Below, piece by piece: positions 34,536-46,726 of a DNA stretch of 64,000 nt; the first letter of the stretch is position 1, and each line of letters begins with the position of its first letter. The notes under the pieces were generated by a model. That model ran no database searches. It had not been told where the DNA came from and saw only the letters and a program-made list of their open reading frames with translations. A program made the position numbers and the translations under genes. This stretch comes from Tetraselmis striata (lineage: Eukaryota > Chlorophyta > Chlorodendrophyceae > Chlorodendrales > Chlorodendraceae), in the NCBI GenBank assembly GCA_006384855.1, contig VCJN01000544.1, positions 347,001 to 411,000 of the forward strand, read 5' to 3'.

Positions 34536-37500
34536 TCAGCCATCAAGTTCCATTGCCTGCGCTGATGTCCCAGGCTCGCCAGCATTGCCTGCTGAGCTCT
34601 GGACACTAGGCAAGCTGCTGTTACCTGCAATGGGCCTATCTCCAGGTACAGGTGCTTCTTCCGAGGCAACTGTGCTTGGCAGCAACTGTTCTGAGGTGGG
34701 CGGCTGGGTGGAGGCATTGCCCGGCGTAACTTCCGGGGATCCAGTGGCAGCTTCTTTGAGAGGTTCCAGTCGTAGGTTGGAGCCCGCTTCAACACTTGGC
34801 TTTCCACCCTGGTAAGCTATGAGCGCATTCACTGTAGGAGAGCCCCTGTTGCCCAGATCTTCATTTTCCATACCGGTGAAGTCCAGAACCCTGCGGACGT
34901 GTGGTGCGACGGCGGGTCGCGTGTGTTAGGCGCGGCAATCGGCAAGAAGGCGGCGTTAAGCGTGAAAGTAGGGACACGCGCATTCCCGCCAGCTATGCGG
35001 ATGGATATGCAAATAGCATTTCAATTACAGCAAATCATCGACAGGAATCATAGATGGCGTGATGATACCCGAACAAAACAAGCTCACCATGAACATATGA
35101 GTATTGCTCAAAGAATTTAAGGACAGCTGGTGTAGGCGGGGAGGTGGGAGGGGGCACCTGTTGCGTGGGCGGGGAGATTGTTTCGCGTCGGCACCATTTT
35201 CATCTGACCGCATCCGATCACTGCGCACGGGGGAAAAGGAATACATCAGATGCTGCAGGGCGCAGTGCCCCTGGAGTATATAGAGAACATAAAGGTGTCC
35301 ATAGATACATGTAATACATGTTTTGAGATTCCCTTACCTGTGGGCCAAGCCTCCGCCCCGGACATCCGGGTCCTCCTCGGGTAGCTCCTGCTCCTTCATT
35401 GCTTGTGGCCTGGTCATGGCACCATGGCAAAGGGCTGTCTTAGACAGATATCTGATAAGAGACCAGAATCATGAACATCCCTCCACTGATGCCGGCATTC
35501 GCAGGTCAGCGCACCCCTGCTGGAAAGCTGTGCCCGGCACATGCGGCAGCCGGTCCAGTCGCTGGATGAGCTCCCTCCTGATCACTTCCAGCTCCTCCTT
35601 GGTGTTCTTGTTGTCCACAGAGCCAGGCTTCAGGTGCAGCACATGGTCCGGTCCAAAGTACTCATAGTACTCATTCTGTGGCAAGTTGTCGTCCAGCTCA
35701 ACACCTACATTTAGGGAAGTGGCAAAATAGTCAAGAATTGCACATCATGCAGGCACAATCCGGTGGGATGATGCTAAGATACGAAGTCATGCGGGTAGCA
35801 TGGCAGGCGGCTGCAGTCAGGCGTCTGGTGTGGTCATCACAGCAGGGCAAACTCACCGAGCAGCGACGCTGTCTCATATGTCCAGCAGCGGGCCACATTT
35901 CGGATAGTGTAACCTCCGCCACCAAGGACAAGCATCGGCACATTGAACGACTGCATAAATTTCAGGCATGCAGCATGCCCCTCGATAGATAGGTTGAAGC
36001 AGCCCAGGCGGTCGCCAGCTAAAGAGTCGGCACCTGTCGTGGCATTTATCTCACCGTGAATGTCACCATTTGCGAATCGCAGGCAGGCACGAGCGCTTTC
36101 AGACATTGACGCCTGCCTCCGTACCTGCTTGGAACACTATGACCTCAGGCTTGAAAACCTGCATCACTTTGTCCATGACAGGCATGAAGAGATACGAGTA
36201 CGACTCATCATTCATACCATCCTGCAAGCAGCATGCATAAGGTGATTAGTGTTCGGACATACAGAATGGTCGATGTCTAGAGGCGGACGGCGGCGGGCGA
36301 TGTTGAGGTGCAAGCATGCCTGTCACCTTAAGGGGAGCATTGACAGAGTAGAACTTGCCAGACCCGCGCCCCATGTCTTGCAGGTCACCAGTTCCAGGGA
36401 AGAAATCCCCAAACTTATGGAAGGACACAGTCATCACACGATCTGTAGCACCCAGTGACACATGAGTGCACATTTGCGACAATGGAAGAGCTCGCAAGGT
36501 CAGAGAACACGAATCAGCGGCGCGGAGATCAGCTTGCTAGGTGTTGCTCACCTGTGGTGTAGAATGCTTCCTCGACACCGTCTCCGTGGTGGATGTCAAT
36601 GTCAATGTACAGCACCCGTTCGTGGTACTTGAGCAGCTCAAGAATGGCTAGGACAATGTCGTTGACATAGCAGAACCCGGAGGCCTGTCCAGCAGCAGCA
36701 AGAGGTATCAATGGCTGAGAGCAGACGCATCAACGGATTGGCGTCTCGAAAAAGCGGCATCGGTAATGTCTGGGCAGGCGCAGGGGGCTCACCTCTGCCT
36801 TTTTTGCATGGTGGAGGCCGCCAGACCAGTTGATGACAGTGTCAGAGGACTGGTAGTTCAGTTTCACAGCGCCGCCGACCGAGCCGCCGGTGTAGAGCTG
36901 GCAGTAGTTGTAGATGCCGGTGAACACTGGGCAGTCATCACCGACGTTGAATTTTTTGCATTGCTTGGGCCAGTCATCCTACAGGATCCATGCTCAGTCA
37001 GCACTGTATTGTAACAGCACCATCGTCACCATGCGCCCGTGCTGATGGCAATTGCTTGGAATTCGACAACCTCGCCTTGCACTAAAACACAATCACGTAG
37101 CTCTACCTTGGTCTCGGGGGTAACATTCTTCAGGAAGTTGATGTAATCCTCTGAGTGGAACGCCATCATGTCCACATCCTCGGCGGGTCTGGGCCGGAAA
37201 ACCTGCAGGACAGAAATGTTGATCAATTCTGAACCGACGCCAGATCTCGTCTGAGTGCTACACTAAACATCAGCAGGCGGTGTGTAGCGTGTCAGTATGC
37301 ACCGAAGGGAGAGGTGCAAGTGAGAGCAGCCTTGTCAGAACTGCTGAACAGCATACTTCAATGTCGCCAGATCCATCAATGTGCTCGAACCACTATGTGG
37401 AACCTGGGGGCGAACCTCAAGCTGGCGATACAGGCCATAGTGCAGGACGAGGTTGTGTGTCATCCGTATGCGGTGCGGCTTCATTGGGTGTCCCTGGCCA

Positions 37501-37541
37501 TAGTAGAAGTTCCCCACCTCGCTGTCGTAGAAATAGGCAAC
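34536..37541 (-). CDS. Class I (RPD3/HDAC1-type) histone deacetylase
   Basis: Exons 2-11 on the minus strand: 37541-37416, 37202-37107, 36978-36793, 36684-36552, 36442-36327, 36221-36125, 36033-35857, 35704-35515, 35409-35338, 34890-34536; 515 residues plus a short first exon, all phases consistent. The family signature is nearly unbroken: [29 protein letters not shown], the charge-relay pair [25 protein letters not shown] (zinc Asp and His), [28 protein letters not shown] (second zinc Asp) and [14 protein letters not shown] with the catalytic Tyr. The C-terminus (34536-34890) is an acidic, Ser/Pro-rich tail. The enzyme removes acetyl groups from histones in nuclear repressor complexes. One substitution is FQAGADS where most relatives have QCGADS. 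The first exon is unresolved; ATG CAA CGC AAA TCT at 37722-37708 before a GTAGCT donor would fit in phase. Confidence 0.93.
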
Positions 37542-37722
37542 CTGGTTTCACGAAAGCGCAGAGGCAGAGGTGCAAAGTGGGTGAGTCATTTAAATACCTA
37601 GCTATAATTGAGAAGCGAGGGCGGCAGCTAGACGGTGTCAACTTTCGTGTGCATCGGTTGGAGTTTACTGTGGCTGTGCTTGGCAACGCTAGCTAGGGCA
37701 AAGCTACAGATTTGCGTTGCAT

Positions 37723-39140
37723 CTACGGGACAAAACTGTCGATACCTATTCGTGGCGTTGCCAATGACAAGCTTCTGGGGCGGTGGATGGAGATTAAGGT
37801 CTTGTGGAGGGAGGGTCTTGTAAGCCATGTCGCAGCTGTCGCTGTCGAGAGCTGGAACTGGAGCGATGGCTGCGAGTTTGGTCCGAGGGCGTACCACCGC
37901 GTGCGCGCGAGAAGGCGAGGCTTATACTTGGCACGCGCACAGTCACGACCGCGCTTCACTCGCTAGATACAGCGGCAACGCGAGCTTCGGTACGCATCGA
38001 GGACCGCGCTATATAGAGAGGCGGGATGGCGGTATACCGGTCGGGGCACCACGACACGGTCGAGCACCTATCGGATTATGTAGAGCTATCTCTCCGTCCA
38101 GTAGCACGGATTGTGACGCGTCTATGCTGAAGTCGCCGAAGAATGGATGCGACCTTCGCACCTCGGCCGTGATGAAGCTCACAGGAAATACTACCACAGG
38201 ACAGCTGGGCTTGTCGGTGGCGGCGGCTGTTGCCTGCCGAACACCGTCGCTCTGGGCAAGCAAGCCAGAAGGCGGAAATTGGTTCAAAACAATAGGCTGG
38301 AGTTCATAATGATATTTGCCGCAGCAGTAGTACCGGTATCTGCATATACACTGCATACCGAAGTGAAAAAATTTGATTTGCTGGAAACAGCGGCCTACTA
38401 CTGTATTCAGGTAACACTGCTCTGCTGCCGCACCACTGACGATCCCACTGCCGAACGCGGAGTTGCGTTCGCAAGGCGTGTGCTGTCGTCTCGACTGCAC
38501 CAACAGCGACTTCTCCCGAGTGTTCACGGCCTGGCAGCGATGAGGTCGAAAGGACATCTTGCGGGTGTGTTCGGGAAGAGCTCGCCGCCGCCGCGCGCAC
38601 ATATGGCGAGGCTGGCAGTGCAACTCTCTAAGTACTACTAGTGCCCACCCCTGGTCGGGCGTGGGAGTGGCAGGAGCGCACCCTCTTCTTCCCGCCACCA
38701 CTCGAGCTTGACGCCAAGCCAGGTACAGCAGCTGTAGCTGTCGGTTGGGCCGAGCCCATAGTCTCCTGGCCAGCTGACATGGCGACAGGTCGAGAAGATC
38801 CTCTATCGCCGCCTCGGCTGACAGTCAGACAGTCTTTTTGACGACGCGCGGCGGATATCGCCCCAGGCCAGGCCAGGCCAGGAAGGGCAGAGCGGGGCGC
38901 GACGGCGGGGCCGGCGCCTGGGGCGAGGCGCGATCGGAAATATTATTGGCGCGACCGAGCGTACTCGTAGCCCAGGTCAGAGTACGTTATTCAGGGGGTT
39001 ATTCAACGGAATTTATCCGAGGTATTACGTTCAAGTGGCGAGACTTTTCAGGACTACCGCACTACGGGTACTTCAGCGCTGCGCCCTGGCGAGCAGCAAG
39101 GTACCCTGGTACCGCTTCCCTTGTGCATTCTAAAGTCTGT
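37723..39140. other. Upstream region of the HDAC gene
   Basis: No recognised gene. A minus-strand frame of 230 codons is open at 38009-38701 but has no family features and starts without a supported ATG, so I do not call it. The HDAC promoter and perhaps its first exon should lie at the left end of this interval. Confidence 0.3.
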
Positions 39141-40497
39141 AAACTACACCCCTCCACATAAGTCCGGGTTTTGCATTTTCGATCGCAAAGCGCATGCATG
39201 GGCGAAGATAACGCCGGCTGCATGTGCATACATGCTAACTACAGTGGGAATAGTTCGGGCGAACGCCTATTGTGCGCTTTATACCCACCCGCGCGACAAC
39301 ATGACCATTTGTGGGCACCCTTTCAAAAACGCGAAATCAGTGCATGGTGCGTTGGCGCCAGAAAGTTGTGGGTTGCGCCAACCGTCCAAACCTATGGAAA
39401 TAGCGGCACTCGTCGCACCAAACTCGGTGGTTACGGCCCTTGGCATAAGTTGCACACACCGTGCGTGTAGGCCACTGAAAGCATGTCACTATAGGCACGA
39501 ACGTGACACCCCAACGACAAGTTGGCCACTATGGAGAGCAATTTTGGGGTGAAAATGCTGCTGTTTCTGTGGCGAACGCACGTAGGAGAGGCTCTCGATG
39601 CCCCCCTTGGCGTAGGGCAATGCTCTACTATGGGGGCGCGTGGTGGAATGCCAGTTGCACCGTTTTGTGGGCGGGGTGGCGCGGTAGGGGCGTGGACTTA
39701 AATTAATATGAAATTCCTTGAAAAATGCTGTGGAAAACGGCATTTTGGCTGGTAGATGTGTGTATCGCTAGGAGGCGGCACGTGCCAAGTGTTGGTGATT
39801 CGTGGTCATCCACATACATAACGCTCTCGCACAGCCGAGTATGGGGCTTAGACACGCAGTTGGCGCAAAGCCACGCGCCCGACATGGGTGGGCACATAAG
39901 GCAGTGAGGGGCAACTTGGATGATCATCTTTGGGGATTTTTTCCGGGGCCCCAAACAATCGAATTTGTATTTTGAAAGATTGTTTTCGACGCAGATTTAA
40001 ACGAGGAATCGCGTGGTATTTTTAAAACAATTTTCTGAGCAAACCCTGAGAAGTTATAGCGTTTTAAAGCGAAGGGGGTGTTGCTGCGCGTGGCCGACAC
40101 TGATGCCATGTTAGTATCGCAACGCGACATGTACTGGCCGCCGCCCACACGGCTGCACCCCAACCAAATGCACCCGAGCCCCTCGCCAATGTGTTTCCTC
40201 ACGCGTTCATGGCCATCCCGCCGTTTGGCTGTCTATTCACGCGCGTCGGCGTGTGCGTGATACCGACCCTGGTGTTGGTGCAGTTGCAGGCGACGCCCAT
40301 CCACGCACCAAGTGCAGCGTGACACCCTAGTCAAACGTCTTATAGCTTCGGTTTGAGCCACTCGTCATGCAGGTTTTATAAAACCCTCTGAGATTCCAGG
40401 GTTTCATCTCATATACCCTACGTTCAGGTACCCTAGACTTCTGAAGTCTTGAGACTGCCGAAAATGGACCCCAAACTTATGTGCAGGGGTGTAGTTT
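39141..40497. mobile_element. TIR DNA element with 23-bp terminal inverted repeats
   Basis: The left end AAACTACACCCCTCCACATAAGT (39141-39163) and the reverse complement of the right end (40475-40497) agree at 22 of 23 positions. The element is 1357 bp, the same size as the repeats at 6120 and 32632. Its interior does not obviously match theirs, so it may be a different non-autonomous member sharing the ends. No clear target duplication and no transposase frame are seen. Confidence 0.7.
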
Positions 40498-40699
40498 GTG
40501 GGGTTTTCTGATTTCTTCCTTTCCTAAACGCTTTTCCGGCTACTACATGTGCTGCTAATTGGTAGGGACTACTAGTGCACCCGTCGCTGCGCCCACTCGT
40601 GTGCAACACGAGTATGAACATAACAGCAGCCGCAACATACAGCTTAGCCTACCATCTTCCAGTTTCGATGTATTACACACGGCGATTAATTGCCCTGAA

Positions 40700-42700
40700 C
40701 TATGTTGCGGGCAAGATCACAAGTCGTTTCAAGACCACAACCGACTCACCATCCATGTGTGTTATTCTCATTCGTGCGTCAGTGCGGCACCACGCCAGAT
40801 AGAGAAAAACCTGTCGCCGAGCCGACGCTCGAATTGCTTCAAGTAGACTGGCATGCCCAATCTACATTATTATTGCTCAAGCTCTCATCGTCGTTGGCCC
40901 AATTGACGCCTCGTGAACGCGGTGTCGAGCGATGGAGACGGGGGACGTGGCTCTCGGTCCGACGGGCAGCGCATCGCGGGACAGCCGGCATGCAACGGGG
41001 GAGCCGCAGCGCCCCAACATGCTAGAGCTTACTAGCCCAGACTGGCCGGGTCGGTTCAAAATCAGCGAGTGACGACATTTACCTCGCGGTACCATAGCTA
41101 TCGCATAGAGCAAAGAACGTACCGGTCAGCCGTGTACCTACCTGGGCTTTTCCCTTTGCGTACCGACCTAGCGAATGACTACCTCAAGCAAGATGACCGG
41201 CGAGTAGTGCGGGCCCATGAGGAGTACAGTTGGATGACAAGTTTTGGGGCTCACACTACCGCTCTCTTCGTGGCTCTCGACGAGCTGCTACCCTACCCTA
41301 CCCTACCCTATCCTACCCTACGTTCCAGTTGCACATTCGGCCTTCACCGCGTACCTCGCGCGCGCTCGCAACCACGCCGAGGCCATCGACAAGGCGTTTA
41401 GTTTTCATCGGAGGCTTAACGAGATCAAGCGTGTGCACGGTGATAAGGGCATGTTGGACGTACTACGGGCTCAGCATTTCAGCCCGCGCCATGCATTTGG
41501 GCTCGGCGGCTTTCGGCGATCTGATGCGCGAACACGGGCGGCGCGTGTTCGTGGCAAGAGTCGCCATCATCGCCGAGGCCACCCTACCGCTATTGCTCGT
41601 ATCGTGGAGACTAAGCTCGCATGTCGCGGGCGCGATGCCGGTCGTGGGCGTGGTCGCGAAGGTGAGCATGACGAGTGATGGCGTCGGGCGCCTTTCGTCG
41701 GAGCTGATGGTGCTTTGCGAGGTCACCTTTCGGTGACCGCCGCAAGACGAACCATGGCAGCTCAACGGCGGGATGAGCACCTTGTGTCCGGACCGGACCC
41801 ACCTACCCTACATACTTCATTTAGACCTCATTTATTCCTCGGTACGGTGCTCCTTACAACCACAGCCGAGTGCGGCTTAACCATCCGCACACTTGTACTT
41901 GTCAGTTCAACATCCCGTCTCCCGTACCATTTCATCATTGCGTCTGTCGGTTATTGTTACTCCGCAGGTTACAGTTGGTACTTAACGACCCTTAATCGCA
42001 CGTGTACGTCATGCGCGAGACATGCGTTACGAGCGCGACGGGCGCGCGGGGCGGCCCTCCTTCATGAACCTTGCCCCTCAAACCCGTATTGGGGCCCTAT
42101 CTGACCCGTCTAGCAGTTACCGTTCAACTGCTGCAAGCAGCGCAATGGACGCAGCCAAATATTTTGCCCGGATGACCCTACCTCCTATTACCACGTTGGT
42201 CAAATGTCGCAGCAATGCTTACGTAATTGGCGAGCCACAAGTTCTCGCCCCATATATATGGGGCCCAGCATATGGGCGGCCTCCCTCCGGACCCGTCTAC
42301 AATTCTACATAAGGCGTTCGGCTCGGATGAATTGGCCAGCGCGCCCTCGACCTCGTTCCTCTCTGCCTCTCTCATCGGACGATGCGGAGCTACTCCGCCA
42401 AGCTGGCTCAATTCGCCGAGTTCTGCCACGACGACTCGAAGAACACCAACCTACTGGAGGCGACCACTGCCACCGTCGTTCGGTACGTCGCTTGGGTCGG
42501 TGAGCGAGACCACATTGGTGCTAAGTCGTAGCCCTAGACCACGTGTTCTGGCTGTCGGCCATCAACACGTTCTTCGACCTACACAACATCGACCCCGTCG
42601 CTAAGGACTGCCAACATCTAAACCGCCGCGCGACGTGGCCTGCTACTGAAGCAACGCCGCATGGAAGCCGTCGCTATTAGAGTTCCGTTGCATGCCGGGC
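40700..42700 (+). mobile_element. Truncated Gag-tyrosine-recombinase element, copy 1
   Basis: This copy is similar along its whole length to the reverse complement of 59600-61550. A Gag-like frame runs from about 40792 to a stop at 41676-41678. It is broken by frameshifts and its start ATG is ACG here. Conserved parts are FPLRTDLANDYLKQDDRR, YLARARNHAEAIDKAF and a Gly/Arg tail (RGRDAGRGRGREGEHDE). At about 42380-42660 the N-terminal SAM-like part of the recombinase can be read (YSAKLAQFAEFCHDDSKN, TATVVRYVAWVGERDHIGAK, LSAINTFFDLHNIDPVAK). It ends abruptly near 42700, before the catalytic domain. A telomere-like run of taccc units at 41288-41321 sits inside the Gag region and is absent from copy 2. 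Confidence 0.7.
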
Positions 42701-45540
42701 GCGCGCATCGCTAATCCATCTTCCCCTGTCCGAGCTGGCGGGTTGCGGGCCGCTTTTAGTTAGGCGGCTAGCGTCGATTACGTAGTACTGCTTTTAGCGG
42801 TTATATTTGTGTTGCTCGCGCTTTTGTAATTCACACCACTAACGATAACTTGACTGCTTTTAATGTTGTAGCGCGGCTGTATATGCTGGAGTGAAGATAT
42901 CAATAGCGATTAAATTTGATTTTATGCATTGTGAAATCCTTGTTCCCAGCAACAAGTAGCGGCTATAATCACCGGTACGGGTAGTGGCGATGTTCGTCTA
43001 ATGGGTTTCAAACCCTAGTCAAGTTTCCGGAACAGCTTACCAACCTCGTATTCATTTGGTTGCTGTGTGTGATGCCCGCGTACGCCCTCATCCAGTCATC
43101 TTTCTTTTCTACTGCTTCTCACCTACTATCGGTCTCGGAATAGAAATATCACGTGGGCGTTAGAAATAAAGATATCATTGCTTGAGTACTTTGTCTTCCT
43201 AGGACTTCATGCTACGTGCAATGCCGCTCCTTAAGGGGGCAGCAAAGCATGTGCGGGCTAATGATTATTGGGCCGTAAGGCAGTTGAATTGTTGCTTATA
43301 GCTTAGAATACTTAAGCCTGCTGAACAAAACTCTAAGAAAATTCATTTCATTTCAAATACTGCTAAATTCCGGGCTGGTCATTTTCTATTTTTTATTTGA
43401 AGTGTGCTAGAATTGAATCAGGCTCTTGTGTTTTGACAAGCTCTCTTTACCCAACATGATGGAAAAGCCCGCCCCTAAACAAACCGCATAGGGTCCGCTA
43501 GTTCAAGCGCGTAGGGCAAGGCATGTGCCGTAAGCCACGTGGCTATGTTGCGGTATAGTAGTGATGCTAATCAATGGCTGCGTACACTACGTTTAATTTA
43601 AATCGATTTAATTCAACGTGCTAGTATGTTGCTCTCCGCGGCTTAGACTGAGCTGTTCTTATGGCCTACCATCTCTAACCGCAGTAGGGAACACATGGTG
43701 TAGTCACATCTCAAGCTTCCGGCCATGCTCCTTCATTTGCATGCCCCGACTCCGATGCATCTCCCACCACGTGACAAGTAGCTGTCTTGTTTCCCGGAAT
43801 TTGCCGGGGGCGGTCTCCAGTACGAGCGGGTACCGCTAATTCGCAGCGCGGGAACCGAGATTATATATGCGGCACCCGCCTCACCCCCGAAAAGGTTTTC
43901 ATGTACATCATTGATGTACCGGTGACGTGCAATTTACGGTCACCGTGCTGCGTCTTGGCTCCACCTGCCGCCATCGCTGAAAATATCATGCAGTTCCCGG
44001 AGCTGATCGCCTAACCTCGACCGCGGTCCGCCGCTGCTGCTCCATCGAGCCCGTACGAGCTATTCGCGGTACGGTCCCCGAGCTAGGTAGGGGGGGCTGG
44101 AGAGGAAAAGCCCCCCCCCCCCCCCCCCCCCCCCCACCCCCACCCCATCCGCGCGTAGTCATTGCTCCATGGCGCCATTAGGCCGGTCCCGCTCGCCGGC
44201 GCGCCGCTTTCCGCCGCAACGCACCATGGCGTTGTAGCCGCCCGTCAAGGGTCAGACCGGGATGGCCGCCAGCTGACTCCTCCCGCTGCATGGCCGCGAC
44301 TCGCTCAGGGCACTCCAGCTCCTCTCTCCTGGCCCTTGAGTCGCCGCCATGCATGGCCTCTCTGGCCCCGAACGCCCGCCCCACCTTTAAGTGCCAGGCT
44401 CATGTCTCCTCGCCGCTCGCCACCCTACCCCGTTCTCACGGGACGGCTGAGAGTTCCCCGGGTGTTCCAAACGGGTCGGCCGCAGCTCGCCGCCGAACAC
44501 TCCACCGTTCTAAGCAAGGATCTGCGGATTCACATGTGGAACACATACGGGTGGGTAGCAGGTGGGGGGGGGGGGGGGTACGCTAAATCTTGTGCAAGGC
44601 GGTCGTGGGTCGTACTAAGGTATGAGAACACGATTTTTTTCTAACTGCCCTCGCGAGCGGTAGGCTGCTCCCGTTCGAGTCGTACACAGTCCCTCCCCAC
44701 GCGTAGACGGATCTCGGAGAGGCCGACGCAAGCAAGGCCGAGGTCGTACATGGATTATGTTCAGCATCCCCATGTACATTGTTGCGGCCCGGCGGCGCCA
44801 AAATGTGCTACCGGGACTACACGTATTATTTGAAAAGCCCCCCATATGCCCACTGGGCACCTCGCAATTGTTGAAGGATCCGAGGACCAGCCACAACCGG
44901 CCACCCCGCTCAGCCCCTCGCCGCACCTAGCCGGGCACGGGTCGTAGAGGTTTCCAGCGCCTACCACGTGGAGGTCGGGGTGGTGCCACCGGGCCTGCCG
45001 CACCCGCCGGGATCCTCCACTTCTTGTGGGCCGCTGCCTGGCGCGGTGGGCGCCTCAGACACGTTTAAAAAGTATTTCATACGGGGGTGATGACACGCGA
45101 ACATGGCGCCAACCCATACGCGCCACCCGCACCGAATGTGCACGACGGAGGTTCGTATAAACACGCGACCACGTGACCACCCATATATGCGAGTTCCCAC
45201 CGTTTCTATGCCCTCGGATCTCGCAGCATGGTCCAGCGCTGCGCTCCATCGGCGGTTGCCAAGCGGCTAGGCCGCCGGGCCGTGCGTGTCGCTCCCGAGA
45301 TCAGCTTCCGCCTTGAGCTGATGCTGCCGGTGTCCTCGGGCGCCTCGAAGGTCGGAGGTGAAGGCGGGGAAAACACCCCCATGCACCACCGCTGGCCGTA
45401 TGGTCTCCGATCTCCGGCTGCACAATGGGCCGCCGGGTGGTGAGCCCGACGTGCAACAGCCATTTGCCCAGGCTCCTTGCAGAGGTCAGCGGCCGAGGGC
45501 GGCTTCCTGGGCCCTTTGTCATTTTCTAAATACCTCTCGT
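42701..45540. other. Gene-free interval
   Basis: No gene is recognised in 2.8 kb. It contains a C run (about 44110-44136) and a G run (44561-44578). Open frames in 44160-44645 have no family features. Confidence 0.3.
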
Positions 45541-46693
45541 CGTACCTACCCGACATTGCGCAACACATGTCACGCACATTCACCGCGACCTGCACTTCCA
45601 CATCACGGGGTACTCGTACGCCTTCCCCGACGACACACACCTCACCAACTCCATCCGCGAGGCCTTCAATTACCGGCACGAGGCCGCAAAGGCAACAGCA
45701 CGGACCAAACTCTCGGAACACCTACCCCCCGCTGATAGGACCGCCACGTACAAACAATACAAAGGCAAACCTAAAACCGCGGCCATAATGCGCAGGTTTA
45801 TCCCGCTCTGGGCAGTCGGCCTCGAGACCTAAGGGGACGCCCTGGCAACCCAACAAAGAAACAATACCGCCTCGAAACGCTTGCAGAGATTACCTGAGCC
45901 GCCCCCACCCACACCGCAGCCGCAATCCGATGCGTCTTCCCGAAGGCCTTACATACCCTATCGCAAATTATCACACTCCCAAGAGGTACCGTACTCCCGC
46001 CGAGCTACCCCTCGCCCATGCGTCAGCTCTCCGTACACAACTCATGGTTGTCTGTCCTTCCGCGCACCGCACGCCGCCCACACCTCGCCCCGCCGGTCCT
46101 ACACTACCCCCATCGCGCCCCGGCCCAGGCCCGCACGGCCCGTTTCCGCAGGGAACCCCTCACAGTCCATGCCAACCCCCTGCCAACCAGCGACGTGACC
46201 CGCATCACCTCCACAGCCCGAGGACCATAAGGCGTCAATAACCAGTACCTCGTCCACTAGGCCCTGGATATCCTCAACCTCGCGGAAGTCGACGCCCAGA
46301 AGCACATGGGCTTCATCCCCGCCTCGTGCGCACCCATCACTCAAAACTACCTTCCGCCGCGCGAAGTAAAAAACGATGGTCGAAGTCATTGTACCCACTA
46401 CCACCTCCCCGGCGCAAACATAGTATGGAGCTGCCTAGTCACAAGGTGCCATAACGTGGTCCACCCTGTTTGCGTCCTCGCCACGGATGCCGAGTGTGCC
46501 AAATTCGCCCTCAAAAACAACCAAGACGACACTACCCATCTATTCGAGGTCCAATGGGAGCCAGCCTGGCAACTAGCCGAATCCATTATGGATACGAAAT
46601 CCGGACCGCGCACACTCAATGCAAGCCATCGCATTCCAACTAGACTCGAAACCCCGGAATCCCCTCCCGCTCACCCGGCCCCTTCCCCCCCCC

Positions 46694-46726
<33 letters not shown>

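Noticed and set aside
38009-38701. 230-codon minus-strand open frame
   Set aside because: No supported ATG, no recognisable domain and no splice context.
42245-42265. Palindrome gccccatatatatggggc
   Set aside because: A perfect palindrome but isolated; without other copies it may be chance in the recombinase-element remnant.
44110-44136. Poly-Pro/poly-Gly frames at G/C runs throughout the window
   Set aside because: Products of homopolymers; run lengths in assemblies are also unreliable.
45206-45721. 171-codon minus-strand frame
   Set aside because: It overlaps LINE-like coding sequence on the other strand and has no family features.
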